A DNA stretch of 64,000 nt from GCA-2401155 sp045047085 (GTDB lineage: Bacteria; Pseudomonadota; Alphaproteobacteria; Rhizobiales; Rhizobiaceae): NCBI GenBank assembly GCA_045047085.1, contig JASFYT010000077.1, positions 1 through 64,000 on the forward strand, given 5' to 3'. The notes beneath the pieces were generated by a model. That model did no database searches and had not been told where the DNA came from. It was given only the letters and a program-made list of their open reading frames with translations. A program made the translations under genes and the position numbers. Shown in pieces: positions 25,145 to 34,298 of the stretch. Positions within the stretch are counted from its first letter, which is position 1; every line of letters begins with the position of its first letter.

Positions 25145-25413
25145 AAAACGTCTTCTCTAAGTAGGAATTCCGTATTCGAACACACATGTCCGCCCAACCC
25201 ATTTTACAAATTTGCTGGTTAAAAAATGGAAGGATGGCATCTCTCAGGTGATCAATGTGGGTTGAGCAGTCTGGGAGTCAGGTAATATGGAAAAAATTCG
25301 GAACTACCCGTTATCGTAAAATCGCATCATGCAGGCGTTAACCCATTTACGTTATGTAGACATTAGGCGACTCAAAGTAAATTTTTGGTTAATACTAAAA
25401 TAACACAAATAAT

Positions 25414-26301
25414 CTAAGCAGCTTTTTCCTGTGTGCTTGAATTGTTTGATATATTGTCAATTTTCTCCACAAAATTGTGTTCCCCGTCACCAATCTTAAA
25501 TTCGTTCAACATTATATTGATTCCGCTAACATCGTCAGCCAAAATATGACTTGCGGCCATTGATTGCTCTCCTATGACCACATTTTGTTGTGTCGCTTCA
25601 TCAATTGTCTTGATTGAATGGTTGATATCCTGCAATCCGGCGGATTGCTCACGGGCCGCGTCTACAATGGCGCTTACGTGGGCATGCACCTGCTGGACTT
25701 CCGATACAATTACATTGAGCGCTAAACCGGTTTCATTTACCAGTTCCACGCCTGATTGCACTTCTGCACCGGAAGTGATTATTAACGCTTTGATTTCCTT
25801 TGCCGCAGCCGCGGAGCGTTGAGCCAAATCACGAACTTCCTGGGCAATCACGGCAAATCCGGCACCAGCATCTCCCGCGCGTGCCGCTTCAACGCCGGCA
25901 TTGAGAGCCAGCAGATTGGTCTGAAACGAAATCTCGTCAATCACACCAATAATATTGTTAATTTTTTTGGAGGAAGTTTCAATTCTACCCATGGCTTTCA
26001 CAGCCGCCTCAACTACCTCACCGGAGTGTTCAGCATTGGTTTCTGCTTGTGAAACCAGCACATTTGATTCTTCTGCTCTTTCAGTGGAGGTCTGGATATT
26101 GACATTTATCTGCCGCACAGCTGCAGCCGTTCTTTCAACCGATGCTGCCTGTTCCTCAGTGCGTCTGGATAAATTATCGGATGAATTGCGAATTTCTACT
26201 GATGTAGACCTCAAAGACCCGGATGTGACACGCATTTGTCTGATCATATGCGAAGGGGATAACCCCCATATTTTATAGGTGAATATAAATTTACCGGCCA
26301 T
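25414..26301 (-). pseudogene. Truncated chemoreceptor: signalling domain only
   Basis: From about residue 19 (MIRQMRVTSGSLRST) to residue 270 the 295-residue product aligns throughout with the signalling half of the neighbouring chemoreceptor (MIRRLRDTSISLRST). The tip IGVIDEISFQTNLLALNAGV and GFAVIAQEVRDLAQRS are intact. Helix 1, the periplasmic sensor, helix 2 and HAMP are all absent. The first 18 residues (MAGKFIFTYKIWGLSPSH) resemble no chemoreceptor and the start has no good ribosome site. A second frame just upstream encodes a lone hydrophobic helix. The simplest reading is an internal deletion of a tandem duplicate. A functional cytoplasmic receptor is the alternative, since the signalling domain itself has no stop or frameshift. 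Confidence 0.7.
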
Positions 26302-26357
26302 TTACGAATTGCCATTAGTATGAAAAGCGCCACAAGTATCTGTGTGAGCATGGCCAT
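26244..26357 (-). pseudogene. Possible N-terminal remnant of the truncated chemoreceptor
   Basis: In another minus-strand frame, ATG 26357 opens a 37-residue peptide with a clear transmembrane helix (MAMLTQILVALFILMAIRK). It ends at a TGA inside the beginning of the truncated chemoreceptor frame. The same frame is free of stops back to 26441 but has no start codon there. A charged-hydrophobic-charged stretch at this place is what one expects of helix 1 of a chemoreceptor. It is out of frame with the signalling part, so it cannot be joined to it without a frameshift. This is inference. Confidence 0.35.
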
Positions 26358-26542
26358 GATGGCTGGAATTAGTGGATGAACACGGCTCGGTTTCGAATTG
26401 GCATTTTGCCCAAGGATCCTCCGACGTGTATCAGTACCTCGTTATCATTCTTCAAGTTTTAAAGTCCAATTCGCACCAAGCATCGTTATGTAGGCAGGCG
26501 ACCTATCATTCGTATACTATACCGCAATTGATGGTGTAATGT

Positions 26543-29500
26543 ATGAAGGCCTCTGATCGTATAGAAAAAAATAACACGAAAAAAAATGGTATCGAGACCA
26601 TTCTACGCGATGCCAACGTCGATGTGAAAACATCTGATATTATTGAAGACGCCGCCTTTGGAATGTTCTTGATCGGCGTAGATCGACGTGTGGTTTATGT
26701 AAATGACGCATTTTGTAATTTACTGGGCTACTCCCTAGAAGAATGCATTGGGCTTGACGTTGTTAATTTTATTCATCCCGATGAACGCAAAGAAGTAACA
26801 AAAAAGCAGGCACTGCTCGTTAAGGGTAGACTTCATTCTTATTCCGTCGAACGCAAATATCTTCACAAAGACGGCTCCCCAGTTCCTGTACTTTCTACGG
26901 TTTTTATCTATACAGACACCAACAATGAGACTCAGCTCATTGCATCTCAACTGATGGATATGAGAGCTCTAAAGCATGCCGAAAAGCAGCTCGTTTCCAG
27001 TGAACAAAGATCGACCTTTGCATTGGAAGGTGCCGGGCAGGGGGTATGGGATTACATTCAAAAAACCGGAGAAATGTCTCACTCTAACATGTGGCGTGAA
27101 ATGCGTGGCATCGCGTTGGATGAGGAAAACCATACAATGGAGGACTGGTTCAACCGGATTCATCCTAACGACCTCGCTAATGTCAGGAGAGTATTGCGGG
27201 ATCAGTCTACAGGAAAATTTGATGAACTGACGTTAGAGTTTCGCGAACAACACGCCAACGGACACTGGATATGGATATTGTCTCGTGGCCGCACAATTGA
27301 ATGGGGGCTGGATGGCCTACCTTCACGTACTATAGGAACAGATACAGATATTACGCACCTTAAAGAGGGCGAATTAGCTCTTGAAGATGCTTCTAACAGG
27401 CTCGAACTTGCTTTGAGTACATCAAAAATTGGTGTGTGGAATGCTGATTTGACCACTGGACGCGTCCAGTGGGACAATCTTCTGCGAGATATTTTCGAGC
27501 GGCCGGATATCGATATTTCCGATGTGCCACGAGATTTATGGAGAAAAAGCCTACACCCGCAAGATGCGAAAAAGGCGATGGCAACCATACGGCATGTGAT
27601 TGAATCCAAATCGTTTGTTGAATTATCTTATAGGATAATTCTGCCAAGTGGTTCCGTTCGACACATTCATTCAACGGTCAGATATTTTGTCGATGCATAC
27701 GGTCGAGAAAAAATTCTTGGTACAAAGCGTGATGTCACCGACGAGGTTGCTGAATCAAGTAAGTTAGAAGACGCGCTTGCTCTTGCTGAAACAAACAGTA
27801 CCAAGCTTCAGGCGGCCCAAGTTGACATGGAAGGCATGGCACGCCGGTTGGAAATGGCTGTTTCCACATCTGGTGTTGGTGTTTGGGAACTTGACCTGAA
27901 AACGGATGTGGTTACATGGGATGACATCACCAAGGAATTATATGGGCAAACGGAGGTTGAAGGAAACATCGCACCTGAAGGGGTATGGTTCACATCCCTA
28001 CACCCAGAAGATGCTGAAAATGCCATGCAACAAGCCGGCTCCGCAATTAGGGCACGCAGTAAGAATTCTTTAACCTACAGAATAATCAGGCCGGATGGCA
28101 CCATGCGCCGTCTTCATGAGATTTGCCGTTCATATATCGACAATGAAGGAGAGGAAAAGTTTATTGGTGTCTGTCGTGACATTACCGATGAAGTTGAATC
28201 AGCAGAAAACCTGCGTCAGGCAAAAATTTTCGCAGAGCAAAAAAGTGCCCAGCTGGAATTTGCCATTGAGATTGCGGAAAAAAAGGGCAATGAACTCGAA
28301 ACTGCCCGCGCCGCCATGGAGTTCAATTCACTTCACGATGCACTGACAGAATTGCCAAATCGCCGTTTTTTGGATGACAAACTTGCCCTGGTTTCTCATT
28401 CAGCTAGTGCTAGTTTGCTGCACATAGATCTGGATCGCTTCAAGCAAATCAACGACACACTTGGCCATGCCGCTGGTGACATGATGCTTGTCCATACGGC
28501 AAGGGTGTTGCGTGAGATTGTGGGGGCCGAGAATTTCACTGCTCGCGTCGGAGGCGACGAATTTGTGGTGTTGATAAACAAAAACAAAACTGACTATGAA
28601 CTGGCGAAATTAGCAAAAGAAATTGTCCGAACAATGCGCAAGCCAATTATCTATGAAGGACATGAATGCAGAGCCGGCGTTTCGGTTGGGATATCGCGGA
28701 AATCAGGCCAGAATATTACCTCTAAAAAAATGTTGGTTAATGCAGATATCGCTCTTTATCGGGCCAAGGAAAAGGGCAGAAACCGATACGAGTTTTTCAC
28801 CAACGAACTGGAAGCAGAAATCACAAATACCAAACGATTGGCAGACGAGATCCTGACGGGACTCGAAAATGATCAGTTCTTTGCGTACTACCAGCCCCAA
28901 TTCGATGCAAACAGCCTTGAGATCGTGGGCGTTGAAGCGTTGGCCCGATGGAACCATCCGTCAAAGGGAATCCTTGCGCCGGACAAGTTTCTAAAAATTG
29001 CTGAGGATTTGAATGTCGTATCGCAAATCGACAGGCTCATCATGGAGCAATCGCTCGCACATCTCGATAATTGGTATGAGGCTGGTATACCTATTCCAAA
29101 AGTTTCGGTGAATGTTTCTGCCCGGCGTTTGCAGGATGATGCATTAATTGCTTCCCTAAAAGAATTGAAATTTCGTCCAGGAACACTGTCATTCGAATTG
29201 CTGGAATCCATATTCCTCGATGAAAGCGATAAAGATGATTCTGTCTCGTGGAATATCGATCAACTCAAGGAATTAGGTATCGAGATTGATATCGATGATT
29301 TTGGTTCAGGTCATGCCTCTATCATCGGCTTGCTCAAGCTCAATCCACACCGGTTGAAAATCGACCAACAACTCATACAGCCCATTGATAAATCGGAAAA
29401 ACAATTAAATCTGGTGAAATCTATCGTTGATATCGGCAAATCTCTGGGCGTGCAGATAGTTGCAGAAGGTGTCGAAACCATGGAGCACGTACGCTTGCTA

Positions 29501-29608
29501 CGCTCCTTGGGTTGCGATGTTTTGCAAGGTTACGTTTTCGCCAAACCCATGTGTGTCGAAGACTTAATTGTATTCACCAAAGACAGCGCATGGCGAAACG
29601 TGGCTTAG
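26543..29608 (+). CDS. Cytoplasmic four-PAS GGDEF-EAL protein (c-di-GMP turnover)
   Basis: This 1021-residue soluble protein has four PAS/PAC units (about residues 32-150, 155-275, 285-405 and 430-545), a GGDEF domain (about 600-755) and an EAL domain (about 775-1015). The cyclase motif is intact (RVGGDEFVVL), and the expected RxxD inhibitory site before it is missing. The EAL domain keeps GVEALARWNHP, NVSARRLQ, the DIDDFGSGHASI loop, LKIDQQLI, AEGVET and LQGYVFAKP, so both activities are possible. The PAS units could sense redox, light or small ligands; no cofactor residue is obvious. It starts with ATG and is transcribed away from the truncated chemoreceptor. Confidence 0.93.
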   Translation: MKASDRIEKNNTKKNGIETILRDANVDVKTSDIIEDAAFGMFLIGVDRRVVYVNDAFCNLLGYSLEECIGLDVVNFIHPDERKEVTKKQALLVKGRLHSYSVERKYLHKDGSPVPVLSTVFIYTDTNNETQLIASQLMDMRALKHAEKQLVSSEQRSTFALEGAGQGVWDYIQKTGEMSHSNMWREMRGIALDEENHTMEDWFNRIHPNDLANVRRVLRDQSTGKFDELTLEFREQHANGHWIWILSRGRTIEWGLDGLPSRTIGTDTDITHLKEGELALEDASNRLELALSTSKIGVWNADLTTGRVQWDNLLRDIFERPDIDISDVPRDLWRKSLHPQDAKKAMATIRHVIESKSFVELSYRIILPSGSVRHIHSTVRYFVDAYGREKILGTKRDVTDEVAESSKLEDALALAETNSTKLQAAQVDMEGMARRLEMAVSTSGVGVWELDLKTDVVTWDDITKELYGQTEVEGNIAPEGVWFTSLHPEDAENAMQQAGSAIRARSKNSLTYRIIRPDGTMRRLHEICRSYIDNEGEEKFIGVCRDITDEVESAENLRQAKIFAEQKSAQLEFAIEIAEKKGNELETARAAMEFNSLHDALTELPNRRFLDDKLALVSHSASASLLHIDLDRFKQINDTLGHAAGDMMLVHTARVLREIVGAENFTARVGGDEFVVLINKNKTDYELAKLAKEIVRTMRKPIIYEGHECRAGVSVGISRKSGQNITSKKMLVNADIALYRAKEKGRNRYEFFTNELEAEITNTKRLADEILTGLENDQFFAYYQPQFDANSLEIVGVEALARWNHPSKGILAPDKFLKIAEDLNVVSQIDRLIMEQSLAHLDNWYEAGIPIPKVSVNVSARRLQDDALIASLKELKFRPGTLSFELLESIFLDESDKDDSVSWNIDQLKELGIEIDIDDFGSGHASIIGLLKLNPHRLKIDQQLIQPIDKSEKQLNLVKSIVDIGKSLGVQIVAEGVETMEHVRLLRSLGCDVLQGYVFAKPMCVEDLIVFTKDSAWRNVA

Positions 29609-29627
29609 CTGGATGAGTTAAGGTTTG

Positions 29628-29789
29628 TTTGTTCTCACTCTTTTCCCACGACAAACTCTCCGTAATTTTCCCTTGCTCTATCCCGCCCGTAGCTACCACG
29701 CCAACGGCAGGAGCAAAGAGCGACCGGCGCTAATGCGCCGCCTATACAGAGGGCCCGAACGATAGTGAGGATGCGCCCGTGAGAACAAA
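29628..29789. repeat. Palindromic intergenic element, copy B, with 11-bp inverted ends
   Basis: The right part (29709-29789) matches copies A and C: CGGCGC-TAAT-GCGCCG hairpin (29725-29740), GGGCCCGAACG, and GATGCGCC(C)GTGAGAACAAA at the right end. The sequence TTTGTTCTCAC at 29628-29638 is the exact reverse complement of GTGAGAACAAA at 29779-29789, so this copy is a 162-base unit with inverted termini. It fills the space between two convergent GGDEF-EAL genes and touches the stop codon of the second. Confidence 0.55.
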
Positions 29790-31985
29790 TTAACCGGTTC
29801 GTACACGAACAGGATTAGCTGTATCCAGTAATGTCTGAGCTTCATGTGCCGGCATTGCTTTGCCGTAAAAATATCCCTGACCGTATGAACCGCCAATAAG
29901 CTTTACAAGCTCATGGGTTTCTCCATCTTCGATACCTTCAGCAATTGTATCGAGATCTAGCTCGCGTGCGAGTGATAAAATTGAACGAACAATTTTTTTG
30001 CTTACCGGATTATTAGTCATGGAATTAATGAATGAGCGGTCGATTTTCAGGCAGTCGAGGCTGAATTCACGCAAATAATTCAGGCCGGCATAGCCAGTGC
30101 CAAAATCATCCAGTAGCACGCGAATACCCGATTCACGCAGGTTGGAAATAACATTTTTCGCGGTATCTAGATCTTGCAACAGGGCGGATTCTGTCACTTC
30201 AATTTCAAGCCGGGTTGGCAGGAAACCGCATTCGGAGAGGATATTCATTAACCTGACAGGCATGGTCGGATCGCAAATTTCTCCCGCTGAGACATTGAGT
30301 GCCAGCGTGGTGTCCTGTGGCCAGTCATGCCGTGCAAGGCATGCCCGCCTCAGCATCGATGCAGTAAATTCCTTCATCAAACCAAATTGTTCAATAACCG
30401 GTAAAAATGTATCCGGTGCGATAGCGCCAAGCTCAGGGTGTTCCCAGCGTGCCAGAATTTCAAACCCTGAAATCTTGCCGGTTTTTAAATCAACCACCGG
30501 TTGGAACCAGGGTTGAATTTCTTCATTTCTCACTGCACGGCGGGTTTGTTCTTCTAGTAAGGCACGGGTTTTAAGCTTTTTTCCCATTCCCTCCTCATAT
30601 ATTTTCCAGCTCCCACGGCCGTTTTTCTTGACGTGATACATGGCCACATCAGCGGCACGGAACAATAATTCTGATAGATTTCCATGCTGAGGGTAAAGAG
30701 AGATGCCGATGCTTGCACTGATTTCTGCCTCAAAACCATCACCAATAACAGTTTGTCCGATGGCATCGACAATTTCTTCTGCGATCTTTTTGACCCTTGC
30801 AGCTATCCCATGTCCGCTGTCATCGTCCTTAACAATAACACCAAATTCATCGCCACCGAGCCGAGCCACAGTGGATGTTTCACCCAGCAGTTTTTCCAAC
30901 CGGTTGGCTACTTCACAAATCGTCTGATCGCCTGCCTGATGGCCATAAATGTCATTGATTGGTTTAAATCGGTCCAAATCAATCAGCAAGACAGCGAAAC
31001 AATCTTCTGCCTGCCCCTTTGTCTCCGTCAGACGCTCAAGTTCGTCAGAAAACACACGGCGATTTGCAAGCTCGGTGAGGGGGTCTTGTCTTGAAATCGC
31101 ATTGGCAGTCTCATGGGCTGCTTCGGTTTTCTTCTGGGCACGTCCTAATTCTTCAAGGTGCCGTTGATATTCTCTTGAAGCTTTTTCAGCTTTTTGTGTG
31201 TCGGCTTCCCTGATTTTAGTGATATCCACATCGGTTCCGGTCAAGCGTTTGGGACGACCATCTTCGAACCATTCGACTACTCTGCTGCGGCTTAATAGCC
31301 ATATCCAATTGCCATCGCGGTGACGTTCGCGATATTCAAACGAAATAATTTCTTCACTGCCTGATTGGTGCTGGGCCACATGTTTGCGCGCGGAATCTAG
31401 ATCATCGGGATGAACACGTTTTTCCCAATCCTTAGGCGTATCAGAAATTGTTTCATCAGTTGGGATACCGCGAATGCGCTTCCATTCATCGGAAAAAAAC
31501 CGTTCCTCTGTGGGCACATGGTAATCCCAGACCCCATGTTGGGCGCCATCCACTGCGTTTCGCCAAATGCTTTCTCTGTAGGTGAGTTTTACTTCATCCT
31601 CTTTTTCGTCATCAACATTGATTATTTGGACCACATAGCGAGGTTTTTTGGTTATCTCCAGACGTTTGGAAATGGAAATCATTCCCCAAAAGTTTTCCCC
31701 GTCACCGCGTTGCAAGCTGCGAGTGGAGGTGCCCGGCTCCAAGGAAAACACCTCATCTTCCTCGGCATTAACGGTCAATATTAGGTTGTCACTTATATGG
31801 CTTCCAACAACGCCATAGCTCACAATACCCAAAGTCTCTGAGAACGCGCGGTTTGCATAAACAATATCAAAATCACCGTCACAAATTGCCATAGCAATCG
31901 GTGCTGCATCCATGATGGCTGGCAAATCTATTAGAAAGTTTGACGTTTTCGGCTTGCCACCGATTATATTATTTTTGGGGTTCAT
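29790..31985 (-). CDS. Two-PAS GGDEF-EAL protein (c-di-GMP turnover)
   Basis: This 731-residue soluble protein has two PAS/PAC units (about residues 20-130 and 145-265), a short coiled coil, a GGDEF domain (about 300-460) and an EAL domain (about 475-720). The cyclase motif is intact (ARLGGDEFGVIV) and has no RxxD site ahead of it. The EAL signature reads GFEILARWEHP, that is EIL instead of EAL. The other catalytic segments (LNVSAGE, EVTESALL, LDDFGTGYAGL, LKIDRSF, AEGIED, GQGYFYGKAMP) are present, so phosphodiesterase activity is still likely. ATG 31985 with a GAGGA site is preferred to the TTG at 32003. It is convergent with the four-PAS GGDEF-EAL gene, which has a related architecture. Confidence 0.92.
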   Translation of the reverse strand: MNPKNNIIGGKPKTSNFLIDLPAIMDAAPIAMAICDGDFDIVYANRAFSETLGIVSYGVVGSHISDNLILTVNAEEDEVFSLEPGTSTRSLQRGDGENFWGMISISKRLEITKKPRYVVQIINVDDEKEDEVKLTYRESIWRNAVDGAQHGVWDYHVPTEERFFSDEWKRIRGIPTDETISDTPKDWEKRVHPDDLDSARKHVAQHQSGSEEIISFEYRERHRDGNWIWLLSRSRVVEWFEDGRPKRLTGTDVDITKIREADTQKAEKASREYQRHLEELGRAQKKTEAAHETANAISRQDPLTELANRRVFSDELERLTETKGQAEDCFAVLLIDLDRFKPINDIYGHQAGDQTICEVANRLEKLLGETSTVARLGGDEFGVIVKDDDSGHGIAARVKKIAEEIVDAIGQTVIGDGFEAEISASIGISLYPQHGNLSELLFRAADVAMYHVKKNGRGSWKIYEEGMGKKLKTRALLEEQTRRAVRNEEIQPWFQPVVDLKTGKISGFEILARWEHPELGAIAPDTFLPVIEQFGLMKEFTASMLRRACLARHDWPQDTTLALNVSAGEICDPTMPVRLMNILSECGFLPTRLEIEVTESALLQDLDTAKNVISNLRESGIRVLLDDFGTGYAGLNYLREFSLDCLKIDRSFINSMTNNPVSKKIVRSILSLARELDLDTIAEGIEDGETHELVKLIGGSYGQGYFYGKAMPAHEAQTLLDTANPVRVRTG

Positions 31986-32215
31986 TATTGCGTCCTCTGT
32001 CAATGAACCATAAGGAGAACATATTAATGCCTTGATAAAACATGGTAAATTCAGAGGGTTAACTGCGGTATACTTAACGAAAGCATAAACGCCTCTCCTT
32101 GGAGAATGCTGCGGTTTGAAGGATTGGTAAAGAGAAGCTGCTGAGAGGACATTGACATGCTGCCGTCACAAGCTAGCATTAATGGTTAACCATGTTATTT
32201 TCTCAGGAGGAAACT

Positions 32216-34222
32216 ATGAAAAGCCTATCTTCTAAAGACTCTCCCGTTAGTACGTTTAACAATCCCGTTTTATCGCGCCGTTCATTTGTGGCAGGGGCCG
32301 CAGCAGTGTCATCCATGATCATGTTGCACCCTTATTCGGTGATGGCCAAGGAAAATACGGCGCATCTGCGCATCATGGAAACAACCGATCTGCACGTCCA
32401 TATTTTCCCATATGATTATTACCGTGACCGCCCCAGTGATTCCGTTGGTTTGGCGCGCACGGCCGCTCTGTTCAAACAAATCAGAGATGAATCAACCAAT
32501 TCCATGTTGATCGACAACGGTGATTTTCTGCAAGGAAACCCTATGGGTGACTACATCGCCTATGAGCGCGGCATGAAAGAGGGTGATATGCACCCCGTAA
32601 TCACTGCGATGAATGAGCTTGGTTTTGAAGCGTCGACATTCGGAAATCATGAGTTCAACTATGGCCTCGATTTCTTGATGAAAACCATTGCCGGAGCGAA
32701 ATTCCCGGTGGTTTCAGCCAACCTTGCCAAGGGAACATTGGGTGCCAATCCTCGCAAAGATAAAACTCTCGTCAAACCCTATGTAATTCTAAACAAAAAG
32801 ATCACTGATGGCGCAGGCGTTTCTCATGATATCAAAATAGGTTTGATCGGTTTCGTCCCGCCGCAAATTATGAATTGGGATCGCCGCCATCTGGAAGGCA
32901 GCGTCAACACCCGCGATATCGTGGACACCGCCAAGGCCTATGTGCCGGAAATGAAGGAGGCTGGTGCAGATATCATCATCGCACTCTGTCATTCCGGCAT
33001 TGGTGACGCCAAACACACCGACGGCATGGAAAATGCCGCTATACCTCTGGCAGAAGTAGAGGGCATTGATGCACTACTCACCGGCCACTCTCATCTGGTT
33101 TTCCCCGGGCCAAAATTTGAAGGTTTTGCCGGTCTCGATCATGAAAAAGGCACCATTCACGGCAAGCCAGCCGCAATGGGTGGCTTCTGGGGCTCTCATA
33201 TGGGTCTCATCGATTTGATGGTCGAAAAAGACGGTGGCAAATGGAAAATTACCAACTTTACTACCGAAGCGCGCAGCATTTATAAACGCGATGGCCGCAA
33301 ATATATTCCGGTCGTGGAAAGCCAGCAATCGGTACTCGACAGCGTTCAAAAAGATCATGATGCAACGCTTGCTTATGTACGCCGCTCAGTGGGTAAAACA
33401 TCAGCCCCACTACATTCCTATTTTGCGCTCGTAGCGGACGACCCATCAGTTCAGATCGTTTCCAAGGCCCAGACCTGGTATATCAGTGAAATGATGAAGG
33501 GCACCGAGTGGGAAGGCTTGCCAATCCTTTCCGCTGCCGCTCCGTTCAAGGCAGGCGGCCGTGGTGGTCCAGAGTATTATACAGATGTGCCCAAGGGTGA
33601 TGTGGCAATCAAAAATGTTTCTGATCTCTACCTCTATCCAAACACCGTGAGGGCCGTGTTAATTACCGGTAAGCAGGTGAAAGACTGGTTGGAGCGTTCC
33701 GCTGGCATGTTCAACCAGATCGAAGCAGGCAAGGCAAATCAGGTTCTGCTTAATCCGAAATTCCCAAGTTATAATTTCGATGTTATGGATGGTGTCACCT
33801 ATAAAATTGATCTCACCCAGCCATCGAAATTTGATACTAAAGGGAAGATGATCAATAAGGATGCAAACCGCATCATCGATCTGCAATTTGACGGTAAGGC
33901 AATCGATCCGGCACAAAAATTCGTGGTCGCCACCAACAATTACCGCGCAAGCGGCGGCGGAAAATTCCCAGGTACAGGCGACACGATCATCTTCGTTGCC
34001 CCGGACACCAACCGTGATGTAATCGTGCGCTACATTGTTGATCAGGGAACCATTAACCCATCAGCGGATGGCAATTGGCAGTTCGCACCAACTGCCGACA
34101 CATCAGTATTGTTCGACACAGGACCAAAAGGCAAAGAGCACATGACTGGCGTTAAAGGCGTGAACATTGAGGAGGCTGGTGATGGTCCCGATGGTTTCGC
34201 TCGCTACCGCATAAAACTCTAG
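32216..34222 (+). CDS. cpdB: 2',3'-cyclic-nucleotide 2'-phosphodiesterase/3'-nucleotidase, Tat-exported
   Basis: This 668-residue periplasmic enzyme hydrolyses 2',3'-cyclic nucleotides and then 3'-nucleotides to nucleosides and phosphate. A twin-arginine signal is visible (SRRSFVAGAAAVSSMIML, about residues 22-39). The metallophosphatase domain shows ETTDLHVHIFPYDYY, the metal ligands in DNGDFLQGN and GNHEFNYGLDF, and TGHSHLVFPGP. The 5'-nucleotidase C-terminal domain follows from about residue 400. The frame extends to 32192, but ATG 32216 has a perfect AGGAGGAAA site. The Tat signal is notable because the E. coli enzyme uses Sec. Confidence 0.93.
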   Translation: MKSLSSKDSPVSTFNNPVLSRRSFVAGAAAVSSMIMLHPYSVMAKENTAHLRIMETTDLHVHIFPYDYYRDRPSDSVGLARTAALFKQIRDESTNSMLIDNGDFLQGNPMGDYIAYERGMKEGDMHPVITAMNELGFEASTFGNHEFNYGLDFLMKTIAGAKFPVVSANLAKGTLGANPRKDKTLVKPYVILNKKITDGAGVSHDIKIGLIGFVPPQIMNWDRRHLEGSVNTRDIVDTAKAYVPEMKEAGADIIIALCHSGIGDAKHTDGMENAAIPLAEVEGIDALLTGHSHLVFPGPKFEGFAGLDHEKGTIHGKPAAMGGFWGSHMGLIDLMVEKDGGKWKITNFTTEARSIYKRDGRKYIPVVESQQSVLDSVQKDHDATLAYVRRSVGKTSAPLHSYFALVADDPSVQIVSKAQTWYISEMMKGTEWEGLPILSAAAPFKAGGRGGPEYYTDVPKGDVAIKNVSDLYLYPNTVRAVLITGKQVKDWLERSAGMFNQIEAGKANQVLLNPKFPSYNFDVMDGVTYKIDLTQPSKFDTKGKMINKDANRIIDLQFDGKAIDPAQKFVVATNNYRASGGGKFPGTGDTIIFVAPDTNRDVIVRYIVDQGTINPSADGNWQFAPTADTSVLFDTGPKGKEHMTGVKGVNIEEAGDGPDGFARYRIKL

Positions 34223-34252
34223 ACATTTGGAGTAACAATTATATTAGTTTAG

Positions 34253-34276
34253 GGCGGCGCGATAAAATGCGCCGCC
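34253..34276 (+). promoter_or_regulatory. GC-rich hairpin between cpdB and iolC
   Basis: GGCGGCGC-GATAAAAT-GCGCCGCC is a perfect 8-bp stem, 30 bases after the cpdB stop and 22 bases before the TTG start of iolC. The AATTATG that follows is not a T-run, so it is not a standard terminator. It may protect the cpdB mRNA end or shape the iolC leader. Confidence 0.5.
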
Positions 34277-34298
34277 ATAATTATGTGAGGTAATAAGT

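Noticed and set aside
34253..34276. Hairpin after cpdB as a Rho-independent terminator
   Set aside because: The stem is strong but AATTATG follows instead of a T-run, so I list it only as a hairpin.
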